Shown here: positions 11,580-21,194 of the stretch, piece after piece | How positions within the stretch are numbered: position 1 is the stretch's first letter | How the letters are laid out: each line of letters begins with the position of its first letter | Source: Babylonia areolata | Taxonomy: Eukaryota > Mollusca > Gastropoda > Neogastropoda > Buccinidae | DNA: 64,000 nucleotides | Direction of reading: 5' to 3' | Assembly (NCBI RefSeq): GCF_041734735.1 | Contig: NC_134878.1 | Span: 42,028,232 to 42,092,231 of the forward strand | The notes under the pieces: model-generated | What the model saw: only the letters and a program-made list of their open reading frames with translations | What the model was told of the DNA's origin: nothing | Database searches by the model: none | Made by a program: the position numbers and the translations under genes

Positions 11580-11700
11580 GAATTTCTTTAGCTCGTTGCC
11601 AAGCGTGTCCAATTTGTTCACACGGTAAGAAGAAATACAAAAAAGAAAAAAAAAGGAAAGAAAAAAAAGAGAAAAGAAAAAAAAAAGAAAGCTACCAACA
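11340..11700. repeat. Purine-rich minisatellite and (GA)n
   Basis: A 15-bp unit AAGAAGAAGAACTTG repeats about five times at 11365-11440. It is followed by GAAA-rich sequence, a pure (GA)n at 11542-11574 and another A/G-only block at 11630-11690. Homopurine tracts like these can form triplexes, but no function is visible. Confidence 0.8.
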
Positions 11701-11944
11701 ACCGTGACAACAAAACAGGAAGCAACAATTGACCTTGGAACAATTGTGCACTTCCTAGCATAGTATAACTGCACAGATATGTATCACCATTCTGTAGTAC
11801 TGAAGGCTAAGCACGCAATGTAATTTATACGTGTCTCGAACCATGCCTAACACAACACAGTGGGCTGTGTGTATGGCAGTTAATACATTCTAGCCACTCT
11901 GCTATGTTTGCTCGATTGTAAACATCGACAGACATTCTGTTTTT

Positions 11945-11948
11945 ACAC

Positions 11949-11983
<35 letters not shown>

Positions 11984-12191
11984 CACACTGTTATTACACA
12001 TGCACAGAGACACACACATGCTGTTTTTGAACACACACCCACACACACACACAGCAACAACAACAAAACACCAACGTACAATCAAACACATACGCACACA
12101 CGAGAGCGCGCGCGCGCGCGAACACACACACACACATGTGCACAAACATACACACATATACATACACAGTCTCACACACAAATGTGCGCGC

Positions 12192-12225
<34 letters not shown>

Positions 12226-12228
12226 CAA
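11945..12228. repeat. (CA)n cluster with a CG core
   Basis: Several (CA)n tracts (11946-11990, 12003-12052, 12122-12138, 12196-12224) surround a (CG)n run of about 16 bp at 12104-12120. This alternating purine-pyrimidine stretch is of the kind that can adopt Z-DNA. Confidence 0.8.
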
Positions 12229-13610
12229 GCCTAAAATCGAGCTTCGCTTTCAGAGTCAACACAGCTAAAAGCATCGCTGATCGTCTTGTGTGCACATCAA
12301 TTCATGCACGCGCGGGCCGACTCGTGTCTTCCAGTGTACGTGTGTTTGTGGGGTTTTTATCCTATTAAGTTCAGTTTGTCTTAGAGTCCTGCCAGAGGAA
12401 TAGTCGGGCTGTGTCAGCTAGGAGTGAAAATAAAACAAAGCTTACAACGTCAAGCTCTAAAGCTCCGTTCAATGCGAAACAAAACCAAGAACAAAACAAT
12501 TACCTCCATGTGTGAAGGGACATAAAAGAATTTTTCCTCCAAGCAAGAAACCTGCAAAGAGAAAGTTGGGAACATTAACAAATCAGATTACACCAAACAA
12601 ACCCCTTAAAATATGCCTCTGGCGTCAGGGATCCCACCACCTTAATTCTCAGACCAGATGAAAAAGATTTTACCGACACAAAAACTAAAAATAAAAGTAA
12701 ACGCAAAACTATAAATCATAAAGAAACAGAATTCAGAAGCCTATACACATTGTAGAAAAAAATCAATGGCCAAGTCAGTATTTTCTAGGCTCTTCCAAAA
12801 TACTTCACGAAAGTGCTCATTTACCGCACGATACGGGATCCAGATCGCCCAAACTGCAAAACCAAGTGACACAAGAAAAAAATAACAACAACACAACTGA
12901 TCATTATCCATGAATAAACGAACTGATAACCAGCAACAGAAAAGAAACCTGCTTTAGGTGAAGAAAGAAACAGACAGAAGGCAAAGGAAGAGTGCGTAGA
13001 ACATTAACAACAGCCCCTTGTTCGCCCCCACCACCTCAAACGACTTAACATTTTGGTGGTCCAGAGGGCTTGCTGGATTCCGGGCATGGGCGGGATGTGA
13101 AGTGGAGACGGCAAAAACTTTCGTTACGAAGTAAACAACTTAAGTGTGCGACCAGTACTTCTAGACACTGGCTAAAAACACCTACAAAAATGTTACTGGA
13201 AGAGTGCCCTGTCACTGACCAGATGGGCAGTGCCTGTTTTTTTTGTGTTTTTTTTAACCCTTTGTCTGCTGAACCTTGGTATGGCATGAGGCTGAAGCGC
13301 ATGCATGCTAATACATTTTGCGTACGTAACAACAGCGTAATTGATTTTGTTGAACACAAATAATGCAGTACCCAAGAGGAAGAAGTTTAAGTCACAGAGT
13401 GGTCATCCTGGTAAGTAAGCTCAGTCTTATCTCAGTGACTCTTCACTGACGTGCACACCCGTCAGCAGTAGTCTAGGGGTTAACTGATAGCCACCACGCC
13501 TGAACCGTACTGTTGTTGAACACACCTTATTACTGCACCCAAGGTCTACTCGAACCAAATGGTGACAGTGCGGCGGTTTCCGTGAGACCCCCTTGCCCTT
13601 CCCACGCAAT
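12229..13610. other. Unique sequence, no gene recognised
   Basis: About 1.4 kb with no identified repeat family and no open frame with a recognisable domain. An 8-T run with TGTG lies at 13237-13252. Nothing further can be supported. Confidence 0.5.
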
Positions 13611-14430
13611 TCTACTCTCCACCCTCTCTCTCTCTCCACACACATACACACACATACATACATACACACAGACACACACATACATGCATACATACAGACA
13701 CACATCTCACCACAAGCTTCACAACCAGAGAGGATTGTATAAAAAAAACAAAACAAAGGCGTGTCCATGATTCGCAATCGGAAGTGGTTCCTCTTCTCTA
13801 ACTTGACCCCATTCAGTGCTGTCGAACTACAATATTTCGCTGTTCCGCCCCCCCCCCCCCCCCCCTTTCTCTCTCTCGGTACTTCTGGTATGTCTTTTTT
13901 GTGTATGAATGCGTGTGTGTGTTGAATGGAGAATGCCTGAGTGCAAATTTCCTGTGAAACCCTTTGTTTCTCCCTCGCCACACAAACAAACAAAAAAAAA
14001 GAATCACGAACTGGCGCACACGCACAGTCTCTCTCCTCCATTCTGTCAGTCAAACACGTCGGTTTAACAAGCAACAAAACAAAAGAAATACCTGAAGGTA
14101 AAAACATACATGAAGCAACATTCTCAAAACAGACCTTCTTGTCGCTCCCAACAAGCTTACAAACACACACACTCTCTCTCTTTCTCACTCACACACATTC
14201 TCTCTTTCACGCATACTCTCACACACACTCACAAACACACACACACAGAATAACTGGAAGCTCGTACATGCAGAAACACACTCGCTCGCATTGGCGCACA
14301 CGCACGCACGCACGCACACACACATACACACACTCACACATAAACAAACGCTCACCCCCCTCCCCTTCCCAATATATCCGTAACTCTCTCAGTCTTTGCA
14401 TATCAGTCTGTCTGTGATTCTTATCGGCAC
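13611..14430. repeat. CA/CATA and CT microsatellites with a C-run
   Basis: Tracts include (CA/CATA)n at 13630-13700, a C16-type run at 13848-13865, and interleaved CT and CA tracts at 14160-14340. No gene is supported. Confidence 0.7.
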
Positions 14431-15180
14431 TAACTAGATAACGAAGTAGTCGAAAGACCAGGGAGAAAAGATTACAGCCAAGCGTTGATGAAGTACACAG
14501 TGAGACTGCCAAGCCAAAAGGCCAGCCAATCCCACAACTGTTGACTGACCGCTGCCCTCTTGAGCATATGCTGACCAGGCCTTGATTGCCGCTGTGGAAG
14601 GAGGCAGGGAGGAGGAGACGTGAAGTGAAGTGGGTAGGGGGTTGGGGTCATGACGTAATACCCCAATCAGGGTGGAGGTAGGCTGGAGGTGGCAGGAGCC
14701 CCCCCCCACCCCCCCACCCGCTCCCCTCCACCTTGCTTGGCAAGCAGGACCTAACGAGGTGGAATCGATGAGGGAGTTAGGGAGTGCCAACCAAACGTTT
14801 CCGTAAGGTCCGTCAGACTGTGAAATGTTTTATTTGTCTGAAAAAAGGGAGAAAAATAGAAGAAGAAACATGAACACATAACAAAAAGTCTTGAGGAAGT
14901 GCGCGAGAGTGAGCTGATGTTGGCAGCACGCAGGGCCAATGTTTGTTTTACATTAAAAAGAAAGGAATTTTAAAAAAAATAAATAAAAGAAGTAAGGCAC
15001 AGCACCACACGCGCGCACACACATGTTCTGAGAGGAACACGGACACACACACACACACACGTACTTCATGCAAACGTTAGACAGATAATTGGTGCGCATG
15101 TGCGCGCCGTTACAGAGAAAAGTAAGTTCATTGACTCATGTCCACTTCGCGAGCTCGCTAAGTGTGTGAGTTTGTGAGTG
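14431..15180. other. Unique sequence, no gene recognised
   Basis: Mostly unique DNA with a C-rich patch at 14698-14730 and an A-rich patch near 14970-14990. No recognisable coding exon or repeat family. Confidence 0.5.
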
Positions 15181-15183
15181 CGT

Positions 15184-15233
<50 letters not shown>

Positions 15234-15577
15234 CGGAACTTTTCATTTAACCAGGGAGAGACAAGCAAGGGGTATAGTACCATTTTTTATTTATTTTATA
15301 CTACACCCAGAGAGAGACACACACAGAAGAGGTAGAGAGAAGAGGGAGAGAGAGGAGGAGAGAGGAGGTAGAGAAAGAGAGAGAGGGAGAGAGAGACAGA
15401 GAGGAGGGAGAGAGAGAGAGAGAGGAGGGAGAGAGAGAGACAGAGAGAGGACACAGAGAGAGAGACAGAGAGATGAGGTAGAGAGAGAGAGACAGACAGA
15501 GACAGGAGGTAGAGAGAAAGAGGAGGTAGAGAGACAGAGGTAGAGAGAGAGAGGAGGTAGAGAGAGAGAGAGAGGAG

Positions 15578-15631
<54 letters not shown>

Positions 15632-15915
15632 AGAGAGAGACAGACAGACGGACAGACAGAGAGACCGAGAGAAGGATGGGATGTGTTACTGAGTGTAAAA
15701 GGTTAAGCTGGAAGTCCCCTTTCACCATATCCTAAGACAAACAAAAAGAATAATAGATCAAAGGCGAAGAAGAAGAAAAAGACGAAGACGATGACGAAGA
15801 AGAAGAAGATGATGATGATGATGACGACGAAGGTGAACAACAAGACGACAACAAGAAGACAAAGGAGAAGAAGAAAGAGGAGGAGGAAGGAGGAAGAAGG
15901 AGGAGGAGGAGATGA
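15181..15915. repeat. (GT)n, (GA)n and (GAA/GAT)n tracts
   Basis: A (GT)n tract at 15187-15231 is followed by a roughly 350-bp purine block of GAGA with AGGAGGTAGAGA interruptions (15308-15655) and a GAA/GAT/GAG trinucleotide block at 15765-15915. Strand asymmetry is extreme: the plus strand of 15308-15655 is nearly free of pyrimidines. Confidence 0.9.
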
Positions 15916-16586
15916 GAAATGTGAAGAAAAACGAAAACCACGACCAAGATGATGAAATTAAAATCATGTCTTGAAAATGAGACAGAGAAAGAAATCTGAT
16001 GAAAGTTAAAAAAACAAACAAAACAATGACTAACAAACAAAAAAAAACCGAACCGAAGATACAAATGCCTCCAATAAGGAAAGAAGAGAAAAAGTGTCAC
16101 GGAGAGAGACGGAGACAGAAACCGAAAGATAGAAAGAGAGATAGAGAGACAAAAAGAAAGACAGAGAGACAGACAGAGAAATGGGAGAGAACGAACGAAA
16201 TTTTATTTTACGAGGGTAAAGGAGTAAGCACAAAGTACATTTTTACATCCAGCCCTCTGGGCATAAATAATAATTGGGGAAAAAAAAGCAACAAAGCAAC
16301 AACAACAACAAACAAACAAAAAAACAAACAAAAAAAGCGAGAGTCAATTCACAACACCAACGTCAAAATTGCATAAGCATGTGCAAACATAAACATAGAA
16401 CTTATGTACAAAACAATATCGCGATAGATGAATAACATGAGGACAATAGGGTAGGGGGGCGTGGTGGAGAGCGGAAGGAAGAATGGACAAGGGGAAGAGT
16501 AAAGAAGGCAGGGGAGGCTGACAACAGACAGATATAGTGACAGTGACAGTGGAGAGACATAGAGACTGAGAGGGGAGGAGAGAGGC

Positions 16587-16587
<1 letters not shown>
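15916..16587. repeat. GA/GACA tracts with a T-rich core, then unique DNA
   Basis: GACA and GA tracts at 16100-16180 lead into ACGAACGAAATTTTATTTT and TTTTTACATCCAGCCCTC at 16188-16258, followed by AACAAC runs. The arrangement, a microsatellite next to a T-rich conserved core, is similar in kind to 2161-2340. The family is not assigned. Confidence 0.5.

Positions 16588-16647
<60 letters not shown>
16588..16647. repeat. (TA)n tract at LINE A 3' end
   Basis: About 60 bp of nearly pure alternating TA directly follows the LINE A 3' UTR. It is probably the microsatellite-type 3' tail of the element, later lengthened by slippage. Confidence 0.85.
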
Positions 16648-16649
<2 letters not shown>

Positions 16650-16697
16650 ACAATCTACACATGATTTTTTTGTTTATAATTGATATGTGTCACATAA

Positions 16698-18010
16698 TCA
16701 CATGTTTTTCAATAAATGTGCACGATATATATTTTTAAAGTTAGGGATGTTTTTTACAGTGTTTACACTGAGGCAGGATAATAATTCATTCCATAAACAG
16801 CCCCCTGAATAAGACAGACTAGATTTAAAAAGATCGATCCTTGGAAGTGGTACCATAACTTTATGAAGATGACGATGAGTGTTGCTTACAAATTTATTCT
16901 TCAGTGAGGGGGGAGCAAATCCAGACATGATTTTGAACATAAATAGACCTTTGTTAAATAGAAGTTTTGTTTTCAGTGGGAGGATATCGAGAGCTTTATA
17001 ATCAGATACAGTCAATGATGAAGATTTTAAAAGAATCAATTTTACAGCTCTTCCATGCAGACTCAATAGAGGTTTTATAATACTGTCACTCGCCGAATCC
17101 CACACTGTCGAAGCATAGTTAATGTGTGATTCTATATAAGCACTGACAAATAGTTTTCGGCAGTGAAGATCCAAAAAGTGTTTAATTCTAGACAGTGATA
17201 GATATTTTTTGATACCTGTTTGCATAACAGAGAAATATGATGTGACCATGACAATAATTTATTATCGATAGTGATGCCAAGGATTTTATGGTGGTCAACT
17301 TCCTCAATCTTGTCACCTTTGATGAAAATAGGCGAACAGTTTATGGGCATATTTTGACGTTTTTGTCTTGTTGTGATTATTAGGAATTTTTTTTTTTTTA
17401 GGATGGAGACACATGTGGTTTAGTTCGGACCATTCAATCAATTGGTCAATACTTTCCTGAAGAGAAAGAGATACGATACATAGGTTAGTATGACTAGTAT
17501 GAATGGTGGTGTCATCAGCAAACATTTCACATGGTGTCTTGATAGATAAGGGTAGGTCATTAATATATGCAGAAAATAAGATAGGTCCCAAAACAGAACC
17601 TTGAGGTACACCATAGTTAATTGGTAATAACGTTGATTTTGAACCATTTGTGGACACAAGTTGTTTTCTTTCAGAGAGAAAAGATGAGATAAGTTCTAAT
17701 GTATTCAAAGACAAACCATAAATCTTTAGTTTTTTCAGGAGGAGAGAATGGTCAATCACATCAAAAGCCTTCATAAAGTCAACAACAAGAGCTCCAGTAA
17801 TTTCGTTATTATTTATGTTAGTAAGCTACTAAATTTGTTAGTGTAGAATGACATGAGTGATTAGCTCTAAATCCAGACTGATTTGGATGGAACAAGTCAA
17901 AATTATTAAAATGCTTAAGAATATGTTTATTTATATGATTTTCCAGGGGTTTTGATAATATTGGCAAAATAGAAATAGGTCTGTAGTTTGATGGTTCAGA
18001 GCGATCACCA
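16698..18010 (-). pseudogene. LINE A reverse transcriptase, C-terminal two thirds
   Basis: The protein copies the LINE RNA into DNA at the target site. Recognisable blocks in order on the minus strand are GDRSEPSNYRPISILP (finger motif, near 17965-18005), VDFMKAFDVIDH (motif A, near 17760), GVPQGSVLGPILF (motif B, near 17590) and FADDTTI (catalytic motif C, near 17510). A C-terminal domain ending LLKNM precedes the stop at 16698. The frame shifts near 17820, at a 12-base A run (minus strand) near 17390, and near 17215. It is therefore a pseudogene, and each shift sits at or close to a homopolymer. It lacks RNase H, which fits CR1/L2/jockey-type elements; the clade is uncertain. Confidence 0.9.
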
Positions 18011-18016
18011 TTCTTA
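18011..18016. other. Target-site duplication, left copy (TTCTTA)
   Basis: Six bases identical to 32837-32842. They lie immediately outside the terminal inverted repeats. Within LINE A they fall in the reverse transcriptase finger region, just before the GDRSEP block. A 6-bp duplication is the Polinton norm. Confidence 0.95.
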
Positions 18017-18480
18017 AGTAGTATAAGGAGTGGGGGTTCTATATACAACCGATTTTAGCTCAAAACCGTCCAATACGACCCTCAAGCATAAAAAAAAAAT
18101 TTAGTTAAATACAACTGATTTTAGCCCAAAATCATCCAATACGACCCTCAAGCATAAAAATTTTTTAGTTAAAACCTGTGTATGTTGGAGTAATACGACC
18201 CTCAAGCATAAAAAAAAATCAAGTTAAAACAAGTTATATGTGTATGGAGAGTCAAATCACAAGATGGTTGGATATGTGTATGGAGGGGGAGCGAAACGGT
18301 CATGGGGGTAACGATTTAAGGCCCATAAAAAAAACCCCGTGCGATCGGCTTAAACGGGGAGCGAAACGATCCCCGCGTGCGCGCGAGCTGGCAAGCTATC
18401 GACCGCTCGGCGTGTGTGGGACGGGATCAATAGCTAAGAGTGTGGTGGCGCGCAGATCTTCCCGCCCGCGCGCATGGCTT
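18017..18480 (+). repeat. Polinton left terminal inverted repeat
   Basis: It matches the inverse of 32385-32836. The outer half is AT-rich and contains three direct copies of a short motif, TACGACCCTCAAGCATAAAA, at about 18074, 18139 and 18194. The inner half is GC-rich, with GGGGAGCGAAACG-type repeats and CGCGCGAGC. The inner edge is at ATGGCTT. The 3' end of the first gene reaches into this repeat. Confidence 0.95.
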
Positions 18481-18959
18481 AGATTTTTCTTTAACAACTG
18501 AGTTTTGTGTTTCGATTTTATGTCTGTTTTCATTGCATTGAATTTTTCAACTTCAGCCAGAATGAGACTAAATTCTTCATCGCTTATTTTATCATCTTCT
18601 AATGCTTTTGAAATAAGATCATTTATAGTGTTCAGTTTTGACTCGGCCAACACGCGAATCTCGTTGTGCTTCATAGCTTGTGACATTAATTTTTTATGAA
18701 TAAATTTACAAGTTAAACCAACCACACCAAGGAGACCAGCTCCCACTTCTATTCCAATAGCTACGGGAGCAGCGGCGACACTCAACAGTAATCCAACACC
18801 CGATGCCCCAAGGGCGATACTAAGAGTCGTCAGCGTTGTATCCGCGGCTGTAGCGATATTTACACCGCGTTTATATTTTTTATAAAATAAAGTTCTTTCA
18901 TCACGCTCTTTTTCAAGGTTGTTTTTTATATTCGATATCTCTCGTAGGCGAAACTCCAT
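18396..18959 (-). CDS. Polinton conserved membrane protein, 187 aa
   Basis: A small protein of unknown function that I recall as recurrent in invertebrate Polintons (start pattern like MEFRLREISNIKNNLEKERDER). Residues 1-30 are charged and probably helical. Residues 38-85 hold two hydrophobic segments rich in Ala, Gly and Val, consistent with membrane insertion. Residues 98-150 form an acidic helical region (LNTINDLISKALEDDKISDE). The last 28 or so residues are encoded inside the left TIR and look unrelated to the rest, so the natural C-terminus is uncertain. It is the outermost gene on this side and is transcribed towards the terminus. The role is unknown; a membrane or virion-associated function is only a guess. 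Confidence 0.75.
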   Translation of the reverse strand: MEFRLREISNIKNNLEKERDERTLFYKKYKRGVNIATAADTTLTTLSIALGASGVGLLLSVAAAPVAIGIEVGAGLLGVVGLTCKFIHKKLMSQAMKHNEIRVLAESKLNTINDLISKALEDDKISDEEFSLILAEVEKFNAMKTDIKSKHKTQLLKKNLSHARGREDLRATTLLAIDPVPHTPSGR

Positions 18960-18987
18960 TATTCTATAATAATCATTTTTTTTGTTT

Positions 18988-19791
18988 TTAAATTATGGTA
19001 ACAGGATGAGGAGAGTAGCGCAGTCTTTTAAGCTGAAGAGGTCCGATGTGAATAAAGTCGAGAGATATTTTATCTAACACTGGACGTTTGGTGACACCTT
19101 CGAGCGAGAATTCTATAGAGGGATCAGGTTGATCAGATGGGTCAACCACTGGAATTTTGATGGTAATTCTCAAGAGTTTATTTTTAAGATTTCCAGGCCA
19201 TTTTATCTGCAACCCTTTTAAAACTTCTACAAAATCATCTGGCACCCCACTAAGGAGTATATCTAAAACGATAGTTGACCCCTGAATAGGCGGCTTAAAA
19301 TCAAACTCTTTAATTAACCGCAGTGTACCAGTCTTTTTACCTTTCATACCAATAACATATCCAAAGTCATCGCTGTTAACGACGATTAGATCTTTACGCG
19401 TATGATAGGAAGCCAACAGTTTACCACTATTTTGTATTTTTTGTAGAGCGTGATTTCTTCCAATACTAACATAGGGTTGTTTTATTTCAAAATCTAAATC
19501 CCAGTTATCCACCGGATAAGGTACCCACGTATCATCGTCGGAAAGAACAAGATGATGTGGTTTGTTCACAACAACACCGTCAACGTTCACGTCTGCAAGT
19601 TCGCTGAATTTGTTGACACTACCATTACTCGTTATTTCTTTTCTTTTGTACGTTCCTTCAGAAAGTTGGAAGGCGTACAACTGATTTTCTTTTCCTGACA
19701 CATCAAATCCCTCTGTATCTCCGAGATCAACCAAACCGAGCGTAGTGCAGGGTTTGATATTATGTGTTCCTGGCCCTCCGGGATCAACCAT
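18988..19791 (-). CDS. Polinton protein of unknown function, 267 aa (paralogue 1)
   Basis: I do not recognise a named domain. It is a full-length paralogue of the neighbouring 244-aa protein: both share LVDLGDTEGFDV, GKENQLYAFQLSEGTYKRKE, PDDFVEV, GLQIKWP and IEFSLEG, while the middle (residues about 65-165) has diverged strongly. The composition suggests a beta-rich fold without membrane segments or a signal peptide. The two genes lie 21 bp apart in the same orientation and arose by tandem duplication. In a block of virion-type genes, a beta-rich protein with conserved ends and a variable middle could be a surface or spike component, but that is inference only. Confidence 0.75.
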   Translation of the reverse strand: MVDPGGPGTHNIKPCTTLGLVDLGDTEGFDVSGKENQLYAFQLSEGTYKRKEITSNGSVNKFSELADVNVDGVVVNKPHHLVLSDDDTWVPYPVDNWDLDFEIKQPYVSIGRNHALQKIQNSGKLLASYHTRKDLIVVNSDDFGYVIGMKGKKTGTLRLIKEFDFKPPIQGSTIVLDILLSGVPDDFVEVLKGLQIKWPGNLKNKLLRITIKIPVVDPSDQPDPSIEFSLEGVTKRPVLDKISLDFIHIGPLQLKRLRYSPHPVTII

Positions 19792-19812
19792 TTCTAATAT
19801 TTATAGTATATT

Positions 19813-20547
19813 CTAAATATTCAAATTGGCGCAACGTAGTCTTCTAAAGGAAATATTTTGAGGAAGACGGGGCTGCATCCAAAAACTAATTGTTTCCTGT
19901 TTTGTGGTAATACCTTCAAGCGAGAATTCTATATGACTACCCTGTTTTCTAATATAGAGCCCACTATAATCTTGGTTTTCAATGGTGATTCTCAGGGGTT
20001 GATTTGCAAGATTTTTGGGCCATTTTATCTGCAACCCTTGAAAAACTTCTACAAAATCATCAGGCTCTTCACCGAGAATTACATCATAAATAATATGGAA
20101 ACAGAAGCCCCGCAAATCATTTAGCTCAAAAAATTGCATTCTAAATACAGATTCAACCTTCGAGTGTTTCTTAAGCACATAACACCTCTTCTGGTATTTT
20201 ACTAAATCTACATTCAACACTCTTAAATCACCGAACACCCAGCCACTGTTTTTTATTCTATAATTATTTTCTTCTTCTTTGGTAATGTAAGGTGATTCAA
20301 TTTTAAAATCTACCATACGCTTGTCGAGGGGTTTTAGCTGCCATGTACCATTTAAACGAACAAGTTGATAGGGCTCATCATTGACATCATCCTCCTCACT
20401 CACGATATCACCAATTTTTACTTCTTTTCTTTTGTATGTTCCTTCAGAAAGTTGGAATGCGTACAACTGATTTTCTTTTCCCGGCACATCAAATCCCTCT
20501 GTATCTCCGAGATCAACTAAACTGAGCGTAGTGCAGGGTTCAACCAT
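19813..20547 (-). CDS. Polinton protein of unknown function, 244 aa (paralogue 2)
   Basis: Paralogue of the 267-aa protein next to it. It starts MVEPCTTLSLVDLGDTEGFD and keeps the same N-terminal block and the C-terminal PDDFVEV, GLQIKWP, RITIEN and IEFSLEG blocks. The middle is different in sequence and length. There is no membrane segment and no cysteine-rich motif. Its start overlaps the end of the upstream 216-aa gene by about 8 bp, so the four left-side minus-strand genes are tightly packed and may be co-transcribed. Function unknown. Confidence 0.75.
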   Translation of the reverse strand: MVEPCTTLSLVDLGDTEGFDVPGKENQLYAFQLSEGTYKRKEVKIGDIVSEEDDVNDEPYQLVRLNGTWQLKPLDKRMVDFKIESPYITKEEENNYRIKNSGWVFGDLRVLNVDLVKYQKRCYVLKKHSKVESVFRMQFFELNDLRGFCFHIIYDVILGEEPDDFVEVFQGLQIKWPKNLANQPLRITIENQDYSGLYIRKQGSHIEFSLEGITTKQETISFWMQPRLPQNISFRRLRCANLNI

Positions 20548-21190
20548 ATCTTATATGTAATGTAATATTTAAATAATCAATAGAAACGGGATGATGATTT
20601 TCATCTACTATAGAAAGTGTTAAACGTGGTAAATCTCCGTGAGAAAGTCTTTTGTATTGGGGTGATGTCAACGTGGTTGTTCGACCACCCCCGCATCTTT
20701 CATTTTCTACTGGGATTGATTGTAACAACGTAGAAGGCAATCCGTGATAGAAATTATCGGCGGTACTAATTTGAGAGAGATGAATGTAAAGTGCTTTATG
20801 TATCGCGAGCCGCGGATGCCTGTTTCCTATCACCATTATTCCCGGCGCGATGAGTTTTTTGGGGAACCCCAGAGTATGTGCAAGACGCTCAGAAAGTTCA
20901 ATCGATTTGGTGCTCTTTATTCTCAGATAGCCACTCGGAGCGTGCAAGTCTAACTCTGCACCGTGGGGGGTGAACACTTCTTTATTCAATTCACACACAT
21001 TATAATAACCATCTGGGATTATTACCTTACGAACGGTAGTTAATATAAAATTGTTTCCGAGCTTATCACTGATATTTTTCCAGTTGGGATAATAAGTTAT
21101 TTCACGCAGCGCGATTTCTAGTCTTCCACTTTGATTAGATATGCACCGCGGTAATTCGTCTTTTTGAATATCGGTTGTTATTATATACAT
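20540..21190 (-). CDS. Polinton conserved protein, candidate minor (penton-like) capsid protein, 216 aa
   Basis: A compact, beta-rich protein with conserved-looking blocks: LAHTLGFPKKL near residue 105, HGLPSTLL near 148, VENERCGGGRTTTL near 161, QYKRLSHGD near 180 and LNITLHIRYG at the C-terminus. I recall this pattern from proteins commonly encoded in invertebrate Polintons. Polintons are known to carry a single-jelly-roll minor capsid protein, and size and composition fit, but the assignment here is inference. The gene is divergent from the plus-strand gene starting at 21195, leaving only about 4 bp between the two start codons, so any promoters must overlap the coding regions. Confidence 0.65.
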   Translation of the reverse strand: MYIITTDIQKDELPRCISNQSGRLEIALREITYYPNWKNISDKLGNNFILTTVRKVIIPDGYYNVCELNKEVFTPHGAELDLHAPSGYLRIKSTKSIELSERLAHTLGFPKKLIAPGIMVIGNRHPRLAIHKALYIHLSQISTADNFYHGLPSTLLQSIPVENERCGGGRTTTLTSPQYKRLSHGDLPRLTLSIVDENHHPVSIDYLNITLHIRYG

Positions 21191-21194
21191 AGCT

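Larger units (their letters stand above)
16588..18016 (-). mobile_element. LINE A, 3' part (left of the Polinton)
   Basis: This is the downstream part of a minus-strand non-LTR retrotransposon whose upstream part lies at 32837-34342. It contains the reverse transcriptase from the finger region onward, a C-terminal domain and a short 3' UTR that ends in a (TA)n run at 16588-16647. Ending in a short tandem repeat instead of poly-A is typical of CR1/L2- and jockey-like LINEs. No RNase H domain is visible. Its upstream edge is the target duplication TTCTTA at 18011-18016 made by the Polinton. The copy is decayed. Confidence 0.9.

Noticed and set aside
13045-13363. Possible host exon on either strand
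   Set aside because: Overlapping frames of about 100 codons on both strands have no recognisable domain, and I see no convincing splice-site pairs.
15291-15728. Ser/Leu-rich proteins on the minus strand
   Set aside because: Translation of a (GA)n tract; composition artefact.
17132-17350. Separate 72-aa gene beside the LINE A reverse transcriptase
   Set aside because: It is a frame-shifted part of the same LINE polyprotein (HHKILGITIDNKLLSW is a normal reverse transcriptase block).
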